From positions 1-42,433 of the forward strand of contig JACPFM010000077.1 in assembly GCA_016182965.1 (NCBI GenBank): a stretch of 42,433 nt of DNA, written 5' to 3'. The position numbers and the translations under genes are program-made. Below are positions 22,934-33,461 of the stretch, in pieces; position 1 is the first letter of the stretch; every line of letters starts with the position of its first letter. This DNA comes from Deltaproteobacteria bacterium. Its GTDB lineage: Bacteria; Myxococcota_A; Polyangia; Polyangiales; JADJMO01. The notes under the pieces were generated by a model that saw only the letters and a program-made list of their open reading frames with translations, made no database searches and was not told the origin of the DNA.

Positions 22934-23752
22934 ATGACCGACGTCGACGATCGTCCCCTGATCCTCTGCTCGAACGACGACGGCTTCTTCTCCCACGGTC
23001 TGCGCGCCCTGGCCGAGGCGCTGTCGACCTTCGCGCGCGTGGTGGTGGTCGCGCCCGAGACCGAGCAGAGCGCCACGAGCCACTCGCTGACGCTGCACCG
23101 CCCGCTGCGCCTCCGCCGCTACGCAGAAGATCGCTACGCCGTCGACGGCACGCCGGCCGACTGCGTCTACCTCGCGGTGCACCTCGGCGAGTCGGGGAGC
23201 GCGACGCCGGTGCTCACGCGCAAGCCGGATCTGGTCGTCAGCGGGATCAACCGCGGCATCAACCTCGGGCAGGACATCTTCTACAGCGGCACCGTGGCGG
23301 CCGCGCGCGAGGGCGCGCTGCGCGGCATCCCCTCGATCGCCGCGTCGGTCGGGGTGGTCGCCGACGAGAGCGGCTCGTACGTCTTCGAGCCCGTCTGGGC
23401 GGCCGAGCTGGTCGCGAAGGTCGCGCAGGCGGTCCTCGCGCTGCCGAAGAAGCCCGGTCCGGCGCTGCTGTTCAACCTCAACGTGCCGGCCGGTCCGGTC
23501 AAGGGGCTCGTCGCGACCAAGCTCGGCACGCGCCTGTGGACCGAGGCGGTCGACGCGCGCATCGACCCGCGCGGGCGCGCCTACTTCTGGCTCGGCGGCC
23601 ACGGCGTCGAGCACGATCAGATCCCCGGCAGCGACACCGAGGCGTACGACGCCGGGCTGGCGAGCCTCAGCGTCCTCGGGCTCGACCTCGCCCGCCACGA
23701 CGGCGAAGCCCGCGCCGCCGCGGACGCGGTCGTCGGCAGCGCCACCCGGTGA
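22934..23752 (+). CDS. surE: 5'/3'-nucleotidase SurE
   Basis: This 272-residue protein matches SurE throughout. The N-terminal metal site is LCSNDDGFFSHGL (Asp15, Asp16). EQSATSHSLTLHRPLR follows, then the signature VDGTPADCVYLA and the second metal region SGINRGINLGQDIFYSGTVAAAREG. SurE removes phosphate from nucleoside monophosphates and short polyphosphates and is linked to stationary-phase survival. GTG codons at 22928 and 22931 are alternative starts; ATG 22934 gives the conserved MTD start. It is divergent from the Nudix gene. Confidence 0.95.
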   Translation: MTDVDDRPLILCSNDDGFFSHGLRALAEALSTFARVVVVAPETEQSATSHSLTLHRPLRLRRYAEDRYAVDGTPADCVYLAVHLGESGSATPVLTRKPDLVVSGINRGINLGQDIFYSGTVAAAREGALRGIPSIAASVGVVADESGSYVFEPVWAAELVAKVAQAVLALPKKPGPALLFNLNVPAGPVKGLVATKLGTRLWTEAVDARIDPRGRAYFWLGGHGVEHDQIPGSDTEAYDAGLASLSVLGLDLARHDGEARAAADAVVGSATR

Positions 23753-23795
23753 CGCTCCGCCGCGACCCGGTCACCGCCCCTGGCACTCTGGCCTC

Positions 23796-23835
23796 AAAAA
23801 CGAAGAGGCCCCCCTCGCGGTGCGAGGGAGGCCCC
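23796..23835 (-). terminator. Rho-independent terminator of the cold-shock gene
   Basis: Read on the minus strand, a GC-rich stem (23822-23835 with 23804-23818) is followed by TTCGTTTTTGAGG, whose T-run is at 23796-23800. It begins 17 bases past the csp stop. It is the clearest terminator in the window and also faces the 3' end of surE. Confidence 0.8.
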
Positions 23836-23851
23836 GTTCACGTGTTCGTGA

Positions 23852-24070
23852 TCAGCCGGCGGTCGCCTCTGCGATGCGGCGCACGTTGAGCGCCTGGAGA
23901 CCCTTCGGGCCCTCCTTGATCTCGAACTCGACCGTCTCGTTCTCGAAGAGCTGCTTGCGCCCCTCGCCCTCGATCTGGGTGTAGTGGACGAAGACGTCCG
24001 GACCATCGGACTGCTTGATGAACCCGAAACCCTTGTCGTTGTAGAAGCGCTTCACCTTACCGATGGCCAT
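23852..24070 (-). CDS. Cold-shock protein (CspA family)
   Basis: This 72-residue single cold-shock domain has RNP1 KGFGFI (residues 13-18) and RNP2 VFVHY (26-30), with the end LQALNVRRIAEA. It binds single-stranded RNA and DNA and acts as an RNA chaperone. It has a strong ribosome-binding site (GGAGGTT), its own promoter at 24155-24184 and a terminator at 23796-23835, so it is a single-gene unit. The predicted 5' untranslated leader of about 75 bases is typical of csp genes that are controlled after transcription. Confidence 0.97.
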   Translation of the reverse strand: MAIGKVKRFYNDKGFGFIKQSDGPDVFVHYTQIEGEGRKQLFENETVEFEIKEGPKGLQALNVRRIAEATAG

Positions 24071-24154
24071 CTCGAACCTCCACTGCTTCTGCGAGCAATC
24101 CGGCGGCGCAATCTTCGCGCGTTTAGCGCGAGCGGGCTACCGACGAACCGGCGC

Positions 24155-24184
24155 AAGGTAGTCGTGCCGAAAGCCGCCGGTCAA
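24155..24184 (-). promoter_or_regulatory. Cold-shock gene promoter TTGACC-18-TACCTT
   Basis: On the minus strand the -35 TTGACC is at 24184-24179 and the -10 TACCTT at 24160-24155, with an 18-base spacer. The start site would be near 24148. The hexamers and spacer are nearly the same as those at 17609-17638. Confidence 0.65.
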
Positions 24185-24272
24185 CGACATTGATCGTGTT
24201 CTGAATCGACACGGTGACCGGTGCTCCGGGCGACCGCGCATCTGCGCGGCTTTCCTCGCAGCGCGCCCCGTT

Positions 24273-24278
24273 TATACT
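24273..24278 (+). promoter_or_regulatory. -10 element TATACT of the pssA promoter
   Basis: TATACT matches the sigma-70 -10 consensus at five of six bases and lies 19 bases before the GTG start. The -35 at 16 bases upstream (TTTCCT, 24251-24256) is weak. A ribosome-binding site GGAGG lies between -10 and start. Confidence 0.55.
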
Positions 24279-24297
24279 GAACGCTCGGAGGGCGCGC

Positions 24298-25089
24298 GTG
24301 AACCTGAAGAAGAGCCTGTTCCTGCTCCCCAACGCGATCACGCTGGCGAGCATCTTCTGCGGGTTCGACGCGATCCGCATCGCGTCCGACGCGCGCTCGG
24401 ACGACGAGTTCTTCCGCGCCGCGTTGCTCCTCATCTTCGCGATGATCTTCGACACGCTCGACGGTCGCGTCGCGCGGGCGACCAAGACGCAGAGCGCGTT
24501 CGGCCTGCAGATCGACTCCCTCGCCGACGTGGTCTCCTTCGGCGCGGCGCCGGCGTTCCTCGTCTACAAGTGGTCGCTCGAGCAGCTCGGGCGCGCCGGG
24601 CTGGTGGCTGCCTTCGCCTTCCTCGCGTGCGGCGCCATCCGGCTCGCGCGCTTCAACGTGCTGACGATGGCCGAGAAGGGCAAGCCGTCCAAGCCCGGCA
24701 AGTACATCGTCGGGCTGCCGATCCCCGGCGCCGCCGGCATCCTCATCTCGCTGGTGGTCACCAACCACGCCATCGCCGGCGATCTGCACTCGCGGAAGTA
24801 TGCGTGGGTGCTGCTCGCGGTGGTCGTGGCGCTGAGCGGGTTCATGGTGTCGACGATCAAGTTCCGCTCGTTCAAGGACGTGCGCCTCTCGGCGCGCACC
24901 GTCGCCTTCGTCGGGTTCGTCATCGCCTCGTCGGCGGTGGTGAGCGCGTACACCCGGCCGGCGTTCGTCCTGGTGTGGCTCTTGTTCGGGTACATCCTCA
25001 TCGGCGTGATCGAGTCGCTGGCCGGCATCCCGCGCGCGATTGCGCGCCGCCGCCGATTGACGGAGCGTGAGCGTCCGGCGCGCGACTGA
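24298..25089 (+). CDS. pssA: CDP-diacylglycerol--serine O-phosphatidyltransferase
   Basis: This 263-residue integral membrane enzyme has the CDP-alcohol phosphotransferase motif with all key residues: Asp52, Asp55-Gly56, Ala59-Arg60, Gly69, Asp73 and Asp77 (DGRVAR ... GLQIDSLAD). It makes phosphatidylserine from CDP-diacylglycerol and serine, the first step to phosphatidylethanolamine. The N-terminal PNAITLASIFCGF and the run of hydrophobic helices to the Arg-rich tail fit PssA. I chose the GTG at 24298 because GGAGG is seven bases upstream and the family start matches. No psd gene is in the window. PgsA-like enzymes share the fold but differ in this N-terminus. Confidence 0.9.
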   Translation: MNLKKSLFLLPNAITLASIFCGFDAIRIASDARSDDEFFRAALLLIFAMIFDTLDGRVARATKTQSAFGLQIDSLADVVSFGAAPAFLVYKWSLEQLGRAGLVAAFAFLACGAIRLARFNVLTMAEKGKPSKPGKYIVGLPIPGAAGILISLVVTNHAIAGDLHSRKYAWVLLAVVVALSGFMVSTIKFRSFKDVRLSARTVAFVGFVIASSAVVSAYTRPAFVLVWLLFGYILIGVIESLAGIPRAIARRRRLTERERPARD

Positions 25090-25119
25090 GCGCGTTTCTC
25101 TTCATTTCGAGGTAGTTCC

Positions 25120-27973
25120 ATGCGTCGTGCTTTCTTCTGCGCGTCGGTCGTCTCTCTCTGCGCGTTCACGGGTTGCCAGGGCGACGACGCGCATCGCGCT
25201 CCCGCCGGACCTTCCTCGGTCTCGGCGCCGATCGAGGTCGTCTCGACGGCGCGCGGCGGTCAGCTGCTGCGCCACACCCGCAAGCGCTTCGCCAAGGGCA
25301 AGACGCCGTTCCTCGGCGCGCCCGGCGTGCAGGGCTTCCAGCGCGTCGGCGACACCTTCGTCGCGCTGCCCTTCGCGCCGCGCGGCAGGCTGCCGAGCGC
25401 GTCGGTCGAGCTCCCCGAGCACGCCGACGGCGCGGCCCGCGTCCGCTCCGGCGGCGTCGAGGTCGTGGTCCGGCCGAAGCTCGCGCACGTCGCGGCCGAG
25501 TGGGCGCAGGACTTCGCCATCCACCCCGAGGTGGCGCCGGCGACGACCATGTTCCGCCGCGTCGACGAGGGCGGGCTCGACGACGTGTTCGAGGTCGGCT
25601 CGCCGCGCGAAACGCTCACCTTCACCTATCAGGTGTCGACCAGCGGCGCGGGCGGCCTGCGCCTGGTCGGCGACACGCTCGAGGTCGTCGATCGCGACGG
25701 CGCCCCGCGCCTGCGCATGCCCGCGCCGATCGTCGCCGACGCCAACGGCGATCGCCGCACCGGCACCATCGAGGTGCGCGGGTGCGCGGTCGATCGCGAC
25801 GCGCGCGGACCGTGGGGCCGCGCGCCCGTGGCGCCGGGCGCCGAGAGCTGCGAGGTCGTCGCCTCGATCGACGGTCGCGGGCTCGCCTACCCGGTGCTCG
25901 TCGATCCGGCGTGGGAAGGCACGGTCAACACCAAGCGCTCGCACGCCTACCATCGCATGCTCAAGATCGGCGCCGGCGCCGACAGCGGGAAGATCCTCCT
26001 CGTGGGCGGCACCGGCTCGGAGCCCACGTACACCGAGCTCTTCGATCCCGCGACCAAGACGTGGGCCGCCGCGTCGGCGCTGTCCGACTCGCTGGGCATG
26101 GGCATGAACGCGGTCGCGCTGCCCGACGGCACCGTCGTCGCTGCCGGCGGCTTCCCGACCACCACCGGCACGACCGCGAAGAGCAACGCGTACGTGCGCT
26201 CGCCGACGACCGGCACCTGGAGCGGCGCCGCGTCGCTGAGCGTCGGGCGCGCCTGGTTCGCGATGCACGCCGCGCGGATCGACGGCAAGGACGTGGCGCT
26301 GGTCGCCGGCGGCATGCAGACCACCTCGACGTCGACCAAGCCGCTCAAGACCGTCGAGTACTACGACGCGGTCACCGACAGCTGGTTCACCGGCGCCTCG
26401 ATGAGCGAGGAGCGCTCGCACGCCGGATCGGCCGTGCTCTCCGACGGTCGCGTGCTGGTGGTCGGCGGCCACGGATACACGACCTCTTCCACGCAGCTCG
26501 CCACCGCCGAGGTCTTCGATCCCGCGACCAAGACGTGGGCCGGCGCCGGCACGCTGATCACCAAGCGCTCCGACGGCGTGGTCCTCGCGCTCCCCAGCGG
26601 GCGCGCCGTCGTCGCCGGCGGCTGGAATTCGATGTACGACACGCTCGCCACCGTCGAGTACTTCGACGGCACGGCCTGGTCCGAGATCGCCGGCAAGGGC
26701 ATGACCGAGCCGCGCATGTTCCACGTCGGCGCGCAGCTCACCGACGGCCGCATCCTGTTCGCCGCCGGCAACAAGGAGCCCGACGATCCGAAGTGGGCGA
26801 TGACCCCGACCAACACCGCCGATCTGCTGGTGCTCGGCAGCGATCCGAAGACCACCGCGAAGATCGTGGGCACCGCGAACCTCAACGTCGCGCGCATCGC
26901 CCCGGCGGGCATCGCCATCGGCGACACGGTGCTGGTCACCGGCGGCCTCACCGCCGACTCCGACGGCAGCGAGACGACGAGCTCCGAGCTCTTCGACGGC
27001 ACGCTCGGCGCGGCGTGCTCCACGGCGTCGCCGTGCCCCACCGGCCTGTTCTGCACCGAGGGCGTGTGCTGCAAGTCGGCGAGCTGCGCCGAGGGGCAGA
27101 CCTGCGCGGCGGCCGGCTTCGAGGGCGTGTGCACCAAGCCCAAGGGCGCGAGCTGCACCGCGAACTCCGACTGCGCGACCGGCTACTGCGTCACCGGCGT
27201 GTGCTGCGCCACCGCGTGCACCGGCGACTGCGAGTCGTGCAACACCGCGGGCAAGGTGGGCGACTGCGTGGCCGCCGCGGTGGGCACCGATCCGAAGGGC
27301 AAGTGCGGCGGCGATCCGTCGTGCGGTCCCTTCTGCGACAGCTGGGGCGACTGCTGGGAGTACGCCGCCGAGGGCACCACCTGCGGGGCGTCGCTCGGCG
27401 ACGCCGGCACCGGCCTCTTCTGCACCAAGTACGCGTGCGACGAGTGGGGCGACTGCATGAAGTCGACCCACGACTGCGGCCTCACCTGCACGACGACCGT
27501 GTCCTGCGACGAGGCCACCAAGACCTGCACCGCCACCGCCAGCGGCATCAAGGCAGGTCAGTGCGTGATCGACGGGCAGTGCTGGGCATACGGCGACGTC
27601 AACCCGAAGGACGCCTGTCAGCTCTGCGATCCGCCTGCCTCGAAGACCTCGTGGTCGGTCGCTGCCTCCTGCACCGACGGCGGCACCGACACCGGCATCG
27701 TCGAGGAGGACGCCGCCCCCGTCACCGACACCGGCGCGTCGAGCGACACCGGGACCACCGCCAAGGACACCGGCACGACCGTCGAGGACAGCGGCTCCGC
27801 CGAGGACAGCGGGACCGACGACGCGACGACCGACGGCGGCGGCCCCGGCGCCGGCGCCGACCTGCCCGAAGCGTCGACCTGCAGCTGCGAGCTGCCCGGC
27901 CGCGGGCGCAGCGAAGCGCCGTTCGCAGCGATCGGCCTGGCGTTGGCGATCGCGGCGGCGCGGCGGCGGGGGG

Positions 27974-27993
<20 letters not shown>
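25120..27993 (+). CDS. Kelch-repeat, Cys-rich surface lipoprotein with MYXO-CTERM-like tail (paralogue)
   Basis: This 957-residue protein has the same build as the one at 9987-12881. It has a lipoprotein signal (Cys19, AFTGC), a lead domain ending VLVDPAWEG and about six kelch blades (ILLVGGTGSEP, VVAAGGFPTT, VLVVGGHGY, AVVAGGW, ILFAAGN, VLVTGGL). It also has a Cys-rich domain of about 220 residues, an acidic Asp-Thr-Gly-rich linker and a tail STCSCELPGRG plus a hydrophobic helix plus Arg-Arg-Arg. Start ATG 25120 with AGGTAG nine bases upstream. It overlaps the convergent acs gene by 20 bases. Cell-surface recognition or adhesion is likely; this is inference. Confidence 0.92.
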
Positions 27994-29980
<1,987 letters not shown>

Positions 29981-30037
29981 GGACGGCGCGATTAGCTCGT
30001 CCGTCGTCGCGCCGCATTCCGCGCTGCGTCAGGTCGG

Positions 30038-30229
30038 CTACTGCTTGTCGGTTCCGGTGCGCTCGGCGGCGGACAGCGGGTTGACGGTCACGATGGCGTG
30101 CACGCCCGAGACGTTGCGGAGGATCCCGCGCGGGTGGTGCTGCGGCTGGACCTTCGGCTCGATCGGCTCCCACGTGGTGTCGGGCACCGGCAGCGCCGAG
30201 AGGAGGCGAAGCGAGGGAGTGTTGGCCAT
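30038..30229 (-). CDS. Short protein of unknown function upstream of acs
   Basis: The 63-residue frame begins MANTPSLRLLSALPVPDTTW and is preceded by AGGAG at ideal spacing (seven bases). It ends 58 bases before acs on the same strand, so it may be co-transcribed. It has no signal peptide or known motif; a His-rich stretch (KVQPQHHPRG) and many prolines are the only features. The ribosome-binding site and position support a real gene. Confidence 0.55.
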   Translation of the reverse strand: MANTPSLRLLSALPVPDTTWEPIEPKVQPQHHPRGILRNVSGVHAIVTVNPLSAAERTGTDKQ

Positions 30230-30247
30230 GACGAGCTCCTTACTGCG

Positions 30248-30267
30248 GATTCGAACGTTCGGGAATC
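30248..30267. promoter_or_regulatory. 20-bp inverted repeat GATTC-GAACGTTC-GG-GAATC
   Basis: The outer arms GATTC/GAATC enclose the perfect 8-base palindrome GAACGTTC. It lies 18 bases upstream of the short gene at 30229 and is a candidate operator. The GAAC/GTTC halves have no spacer, so it does not fit the usual LexA boxes. Confidence 0.35.
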
Positions 30268-30316
30268 TTGCTCGCGCCCACTATGTCCCAGGTCGACGCG
30301 AGCGCCGTGACGTCGG

Positions 30317-30787
30317 TCAGTCGCTCGGCGCGTCCGGACCGGCGTCGGCCAGTGTGTCGGTGATCTCGATCTCGATCGATTTCGTGCCGCCGGCGACCAC
30401 GTCCACCGCGGTGGAGACCGCCAGCAGATCCTCGGGGCCGGGTTTGACGGCGGTGCCGCTCAGCGGCTCGACGTCGACCACCGCGACGATCCAGTACCTG
30501 CCGGGGTCGAGATCGAGCAGCGTGGCCTCGTAGGGAAAGGTCGGAGACTTGCTGGTGTCGAAGGACACCGGCGGGCCCTCCGGCACGGGCGCGGTGAAGG
30601 CGCCGATGGTCAGCGGTCCCTTGCGCGCGCCGCCGTACCGGACCTTCACCGCGATCGATCCGACGCTCGCGGAGGTGTCCTTGGAGGCGCCGTCGGTCGT
30701 TCCCTCTCGCCCACCTGGCGGTGAGGCGTCGTCGCTGCAGCCGCAGACGAGGTGGAGCGCGAGGGCGAGGGAGAGCACGTGCTTCAT
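30317..30787 (-). CDS. Small lipoprotein, function unknown
   Basis: This 156-residue protein begins MKHVLSLALALHLVCGCSDD, a lipoprotein signal. A Ser/Thr/Gly-rich spacer follows, then a beta-sandwich-like domain (VGSIAVKVRYGG, GAFTAPVPEGPPVSFD, PGRYWIVAVVDVEP) and an acidic C-terminus. The strand pattern resembles carboxypeptidase-regulatory/CNA-B-like modules, but I assign no function. The start is set by ATG 30787 with GGAG upstream. It is the last gene of the minus-strand unit that begins at 35048, 26 bases after the preceding gene. Confidence 0.75.
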   Translation of the reverse strand: MKHVLSLALALHLVCGCSDDASPPGGREGTTDGASKDTSASVGSIAVKVRYGGARKGPLTIGAFTAPVPEGPPVSFDTSKSPTFPYEATLLDLDPGRYWIVAVVDVEPLSGTAVKPGPEDLLAVSTAVDVVAGGTKSIEIEITDTLADAGPDAPSD

Positions 30788-30813
30788 GGCCAGGCTCCGA
30801 TCAGAAGGGCCGA

Positions 30814-31422
30814 TCAGTACGGGCACTTGCCGCCGGCGACGCAGAACCGCACCGAGGGACCACCGCCCGGCGTCGCGCACTCCTTGCAGGTCTTGCCGCC
30901 GGTGCAGTCGCCGTCGACGTGACAGACGTCCTGCTCGCCGCTGCCGCAGGTCGCCTTGCACTGCGCGCCCGACGGGAAGCCGGAGCAGCAGCGCTGCGTC
31001 CCGGTGCAGTCCTCCGGGCCGTCGCACTTCGCGGCCGCCGACAGGCCGCTGCACGACGCCTCGCACTTGTAGGTCGCGCCGCCGGCGAACCCGATGCAGC
31101 AGATCTGCGGGAGCGTGCACTTGAGCGTCGGGCCGCAGTTGACGACGCCCTTGTCGCCGGCGGTGCCGCCGCCGGCGTCGGTCTTGCTGCCGGTGTCGGT
31201 CGGCGCGCTGCCGGTGTCTCCGGCGCCGCCCGAGCCGGTGTCATCGACCGGCTTCGAGGTGTCGGTGCCGGCCGTGCCGGTGTCGTCGTCCGCGGGCTTC
31301 AGCGCGTCGGCGCCGATCGCGGCGTCGGGATCGGCGGTCTCGGGGAGATCGTTGCCGCCGCCGCAGGCGGTGAGCGAGAGGGCGGAAGCGACGGTGAAGA
31401 GACGGAAGGTCCTCGTGTTCAT
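30814..31422 (-). CDS. Cys-rich lipoprotein with Asp-Thr-Gly linker
   Basis: This 202-residue protein has a lipoprotein signal (SALSLTACGGG), then a disordered linker of about 65 residues with repeated DDTG/TDTG units. A C-terminal domain with about 16 cysteines follows, in pairs such as QICCIG, RCCSGF and DCTGGKTC. The cysteine pattern resembles the Cys-rich domains of the giant kelch proteins, and the linker is nearly the same type. It lies 12 bases after the hydrolase gene, in the same operon. Role unknown; a disulfide-bonded surface module is likely. Confidence 0.8.
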   Translation of the reverse strand: MNTRTFRLFTVASALSLTACGGGNDLPETADPDAAIGADALKPADDDTGTAGTDTSKPVDDTGSGGAGDTGSAPTDTGSKTDAGGGTAGDKGVVNCGPTLKCTLPQICCIGFAGGATYKCEASCSGLSAAAKCDGPEDCTGTQRCCSGFPSGAQCKATCGSGEQDVCHVDGDCTGGKTCKECATPGGGPSVRFCVAGGKCPY

Positions 31423-31434
31423 GGCGGGGGCTCC

Positions 31435-32568
31435 TCAGCGGGTGAGCAGGGTGGCGACGCGGTCGCCGAAACACTTGCGAGCCGTGTCGTCGAAGCCGAC
31501 GGGCGCGGCGTCGATGGCGAACACCGCGCGCAGCTGCGCGGTCACGAAGTGATCGATCACCGGCCATCCTTGCTCCGGCGCGAGGTACGCGGCGCCGCCG
31601 GGCTGCGTGCCGCACCCGTCGCTCGCTAGCGTCTTGACCAGGTCCTCGACCTTGATCCCGTGGTCCTCGGCGATCTTCAGGACGCCGCCGCGCTCTTGCC
31701 CGATGACGCACAGATCGGTGAAGGCCATGTGGCCGGCCTCGTGCAGGCCGATGCTGCGGGTGCCGCGCGGCTGCTTGTCGAACGCCTGCGCGATGTTCGA
31801 CGGCTTGGCGACGCGATCGGCGCTGCCCCACATCATGAGGAGCGGCTTGCCCTCGGGGGTCTCGCCGAAGCCGCCGCTCGACATCAGCACGGCGGCGTCG
31901 ATCTCGGCGTCGTCGATCAGCGTCGACACCGCGGCGCCGCCCATCGAGTGCCCGGCCGCGGCGACGTGCGCGAGGTCGAGGCGTCCTTCGAGCTCGCTGC
32001 CGGCCCGCGCGTGCTCGGCCTTCAGCCACGCGAGCGCGCCCTTCAGCTGCGGGACCGCCTCGTCCTCGACCTTCGAGAGATCGCCCTCGAGCACGATGGC
32101 GAGGCCGCGCTCGACGTGCTCGGGCGCGGCGACGACGAAGCCCCACGACGCGAGGTGCGTCATCAGGAAGGACGTCTGGAGCCGGTAGCCGCCGAGGCCG
32201 TGGCTGAAGAGGACGATCGGGTACTTGCCTTGCTTGCTCACCGGCAGATCGCGGTACGCGTCGGTCTGGTGCAGCGGCGTCTCGGCGTCGGGGATCTTGG
32301 AGCGCTCGGCGGCCGGCAGCCACTCGCGCATGTCGTAGACGTCCCGCTTCTTACCGGCCTCGGTGCCCTTGTCGGCGGGGTACCAGAGCTCGGTGACCAC
32401 CCCGTCGATGGTCACCGTCTTCACGCCTGCGACGAACGGACCGGGCCTGGCGTAGCGGGTCGACTGCTCGCAGGTCGCGCGCCCGTCGGTCACCGGATCG
32501 GGATCCGAGCCGCCGCAGCCGGCGATGCCGACGGTGAGCGCGGCCAACGTCATGGTCATCGTCTTCAT
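31435..32568 (-). CDS. Alpha/beta-hydrolase lipoprotein (PAF-acetylhydrolase/dienelactone-hydrolase-like)
   Basis: This 377-residue protein has a lipobox IAGC (Cys18). A hydrolase fold follows, with oxyanion stretch FSHGLGG (121-127), nucleophile elbow GHSMGG (Ser208), a candidate acid Asp251 (WGSAD) and candidate His280 (EAGHMAF). The layout is closest to platelet-activating-factor acetylhydrolase and poly(ethylene terephthalate)-cutinase-type lipases. It should cleave an ester or lactone outside the cell. Its start codon overlaps the MerR stop (ATGA), so translation is coupled to that of the regulator. Confidence 0.88.
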   Translation of the reverse strand: MKTMTMTLAALTVGIAGCGGSDPDPVTDGRATCEQSTRYARPGPFVAGVKTVTIDGVVTELWYPADKGTEAGKKRDVYDMREWLPAAERSKIPDAETPLHQTDAYRDLPVSKQGKYPIVLFSHGLGGYRLQTSFLMTHLASWGFVVAAPEHVERGLAIVLEGDLSKVEDEAVPQLKGALAWLKAEHARAGSELEGRLDLAHVAAAGHSMGGAAVSTLIDDAEIDAAVLMSSGGFGETPEGKPLLMMWGSADRVAKPSNIAQAFDKQPRGTRSIGLHEAGHMAFTDLCVIGQERGGVLKIAEDHGIKVEDLVKTLASDGCGTQPGGAAYLAPEQGWPVIDHFVTAQLRAVFAIDAAPVGFDDTARKCFGDRVATLLTR

Positions 32569-33446
32569 CGCGACCTCCTCCCGCCGCGCGGGGCGGCCTT
32601 CTTGCGGGTGCGCTCCGTCGTCTTGCCCTTGGGCTTCGGTGTCGCCGGCGTCGTCTTCGGCGTCGGCTCGGGGGCCGCGGCGTCGTTCGCCGGCTGCGAC
32701 GCGTCGCGCTCGGCGAGCTGCTGCAGCGTCGGCAGGAGCAGCTTGCGGCGCAGGACGATTACCAGCTGCTCCGACAGCCGCGTCGCCGTCTCGACGAGGC
32801 TCTTCAGGTTGCCGCCGGCGAGCGGGATCACGCCCTCGCGGAACAGGCGCAGCTCGGTGCGCACCAGCTCGCGGATGGCGCGCGCGTACGGCTCGAGGAT
32901 CCCGGGCGGGAGCATCTCTTGCGTGATGCCCGCCTTGCGCGCCTCGCCGAGCACCCGCAGCAGCTGCAGATCGTCGCCGACGTAGACCTCGTGGTCGGCG
33001 TCGACCACGTCATTACCGAGCGGTCCGTGCGGGCCCTCCGGCTGCAGCAGCCCGAGCCCGCGGAAGAAGTCGAGCTCCTCGGGCGGCACGCCGGCGTCGA
33101 GCAGCTGGCGCCGCGTGCGCGCCTCCATCGGCGTCATGTCGTCGAGCACCTGCCGGATGACCTTGGCGGTCTCGGCGTCGGTGTCCGGCTGGATGCCGTC
33201 GAGCACGCCCTTGATCACCTTCAGCGGCAGGAAGCGCGTTCGCTGCAGCTCCTTGATCGCCTTCACCCGGGTGACCAGGCGCGCGTCGTAGAGCGCCATG
33301 TTCTTGCTGGTGCGGACGTCGGGCTGCGGGAGCAGCCCCTCGCGCAGGTAGTGCTTGATCGTCGCCGCGGGCACGCCGCTCCGGCGCGCGAGGGTCGACA
33401 TCTTCACGAGCTCGTTCTCGGCTGCGACGGCGGGTCGGATCGACAT
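32565..33446 (-). CDS. MerR-family transcriptional regulator
   Basis: This 293-residue protein has a MerR helix-turn-helix near the N-terminus (STLARRSGVPAATIKHYLREGLLP, about residues 17-40) and the wing (NMALYDARLVTRVKAIKEL). A long effector region of about 150 residues follows, then a basic Pro/Lys/Arg tail (about 255-293) that could bind DNA non-specifically. The N-terminal extension of about 15 residues and the tail are unusual for MerR. It lies 15 bases after the amidohydrolase and overlaps the hydrolase by four bases, so it probably controls its own operon. Ligand unknown. Confidence 0.9.
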   Translation of the reverse strand: MSIRPAVAAENELVKMSTLARRSGVPAATIKHYLREGLLPQPDVRTSKNMALYDARLVTRVKAIKELQRTRFLPLKVIKGVLDGIQPDTDAETAKVIRQVLDDMTPMEARTRRQLLDAGVPPEELDFFRGLGLLQPEGPHGPLGNDVVDADHEVYVGDDLQLLRVLGEARKAGITQEMLPPGILEPYARAIRELVRTELRLFREGVIPLAGGNLKSLVETATRLSEQLVIVLRRKLLLPTLQQLAERDASQPANDAAAPEPTPKTTPATPKPKGKTTERTRKKAAPRGGRRSR

Positions 33447-33461
33447 GTGGAGCGCTCCTGC

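Noticed and set aside
30248..30267. LexA/SOS box at the GAACGTTC palindrome.
   Set aside because: The half-sites are adjacent with no four-base spacer, and the downstream gene has no link to DNA repair.
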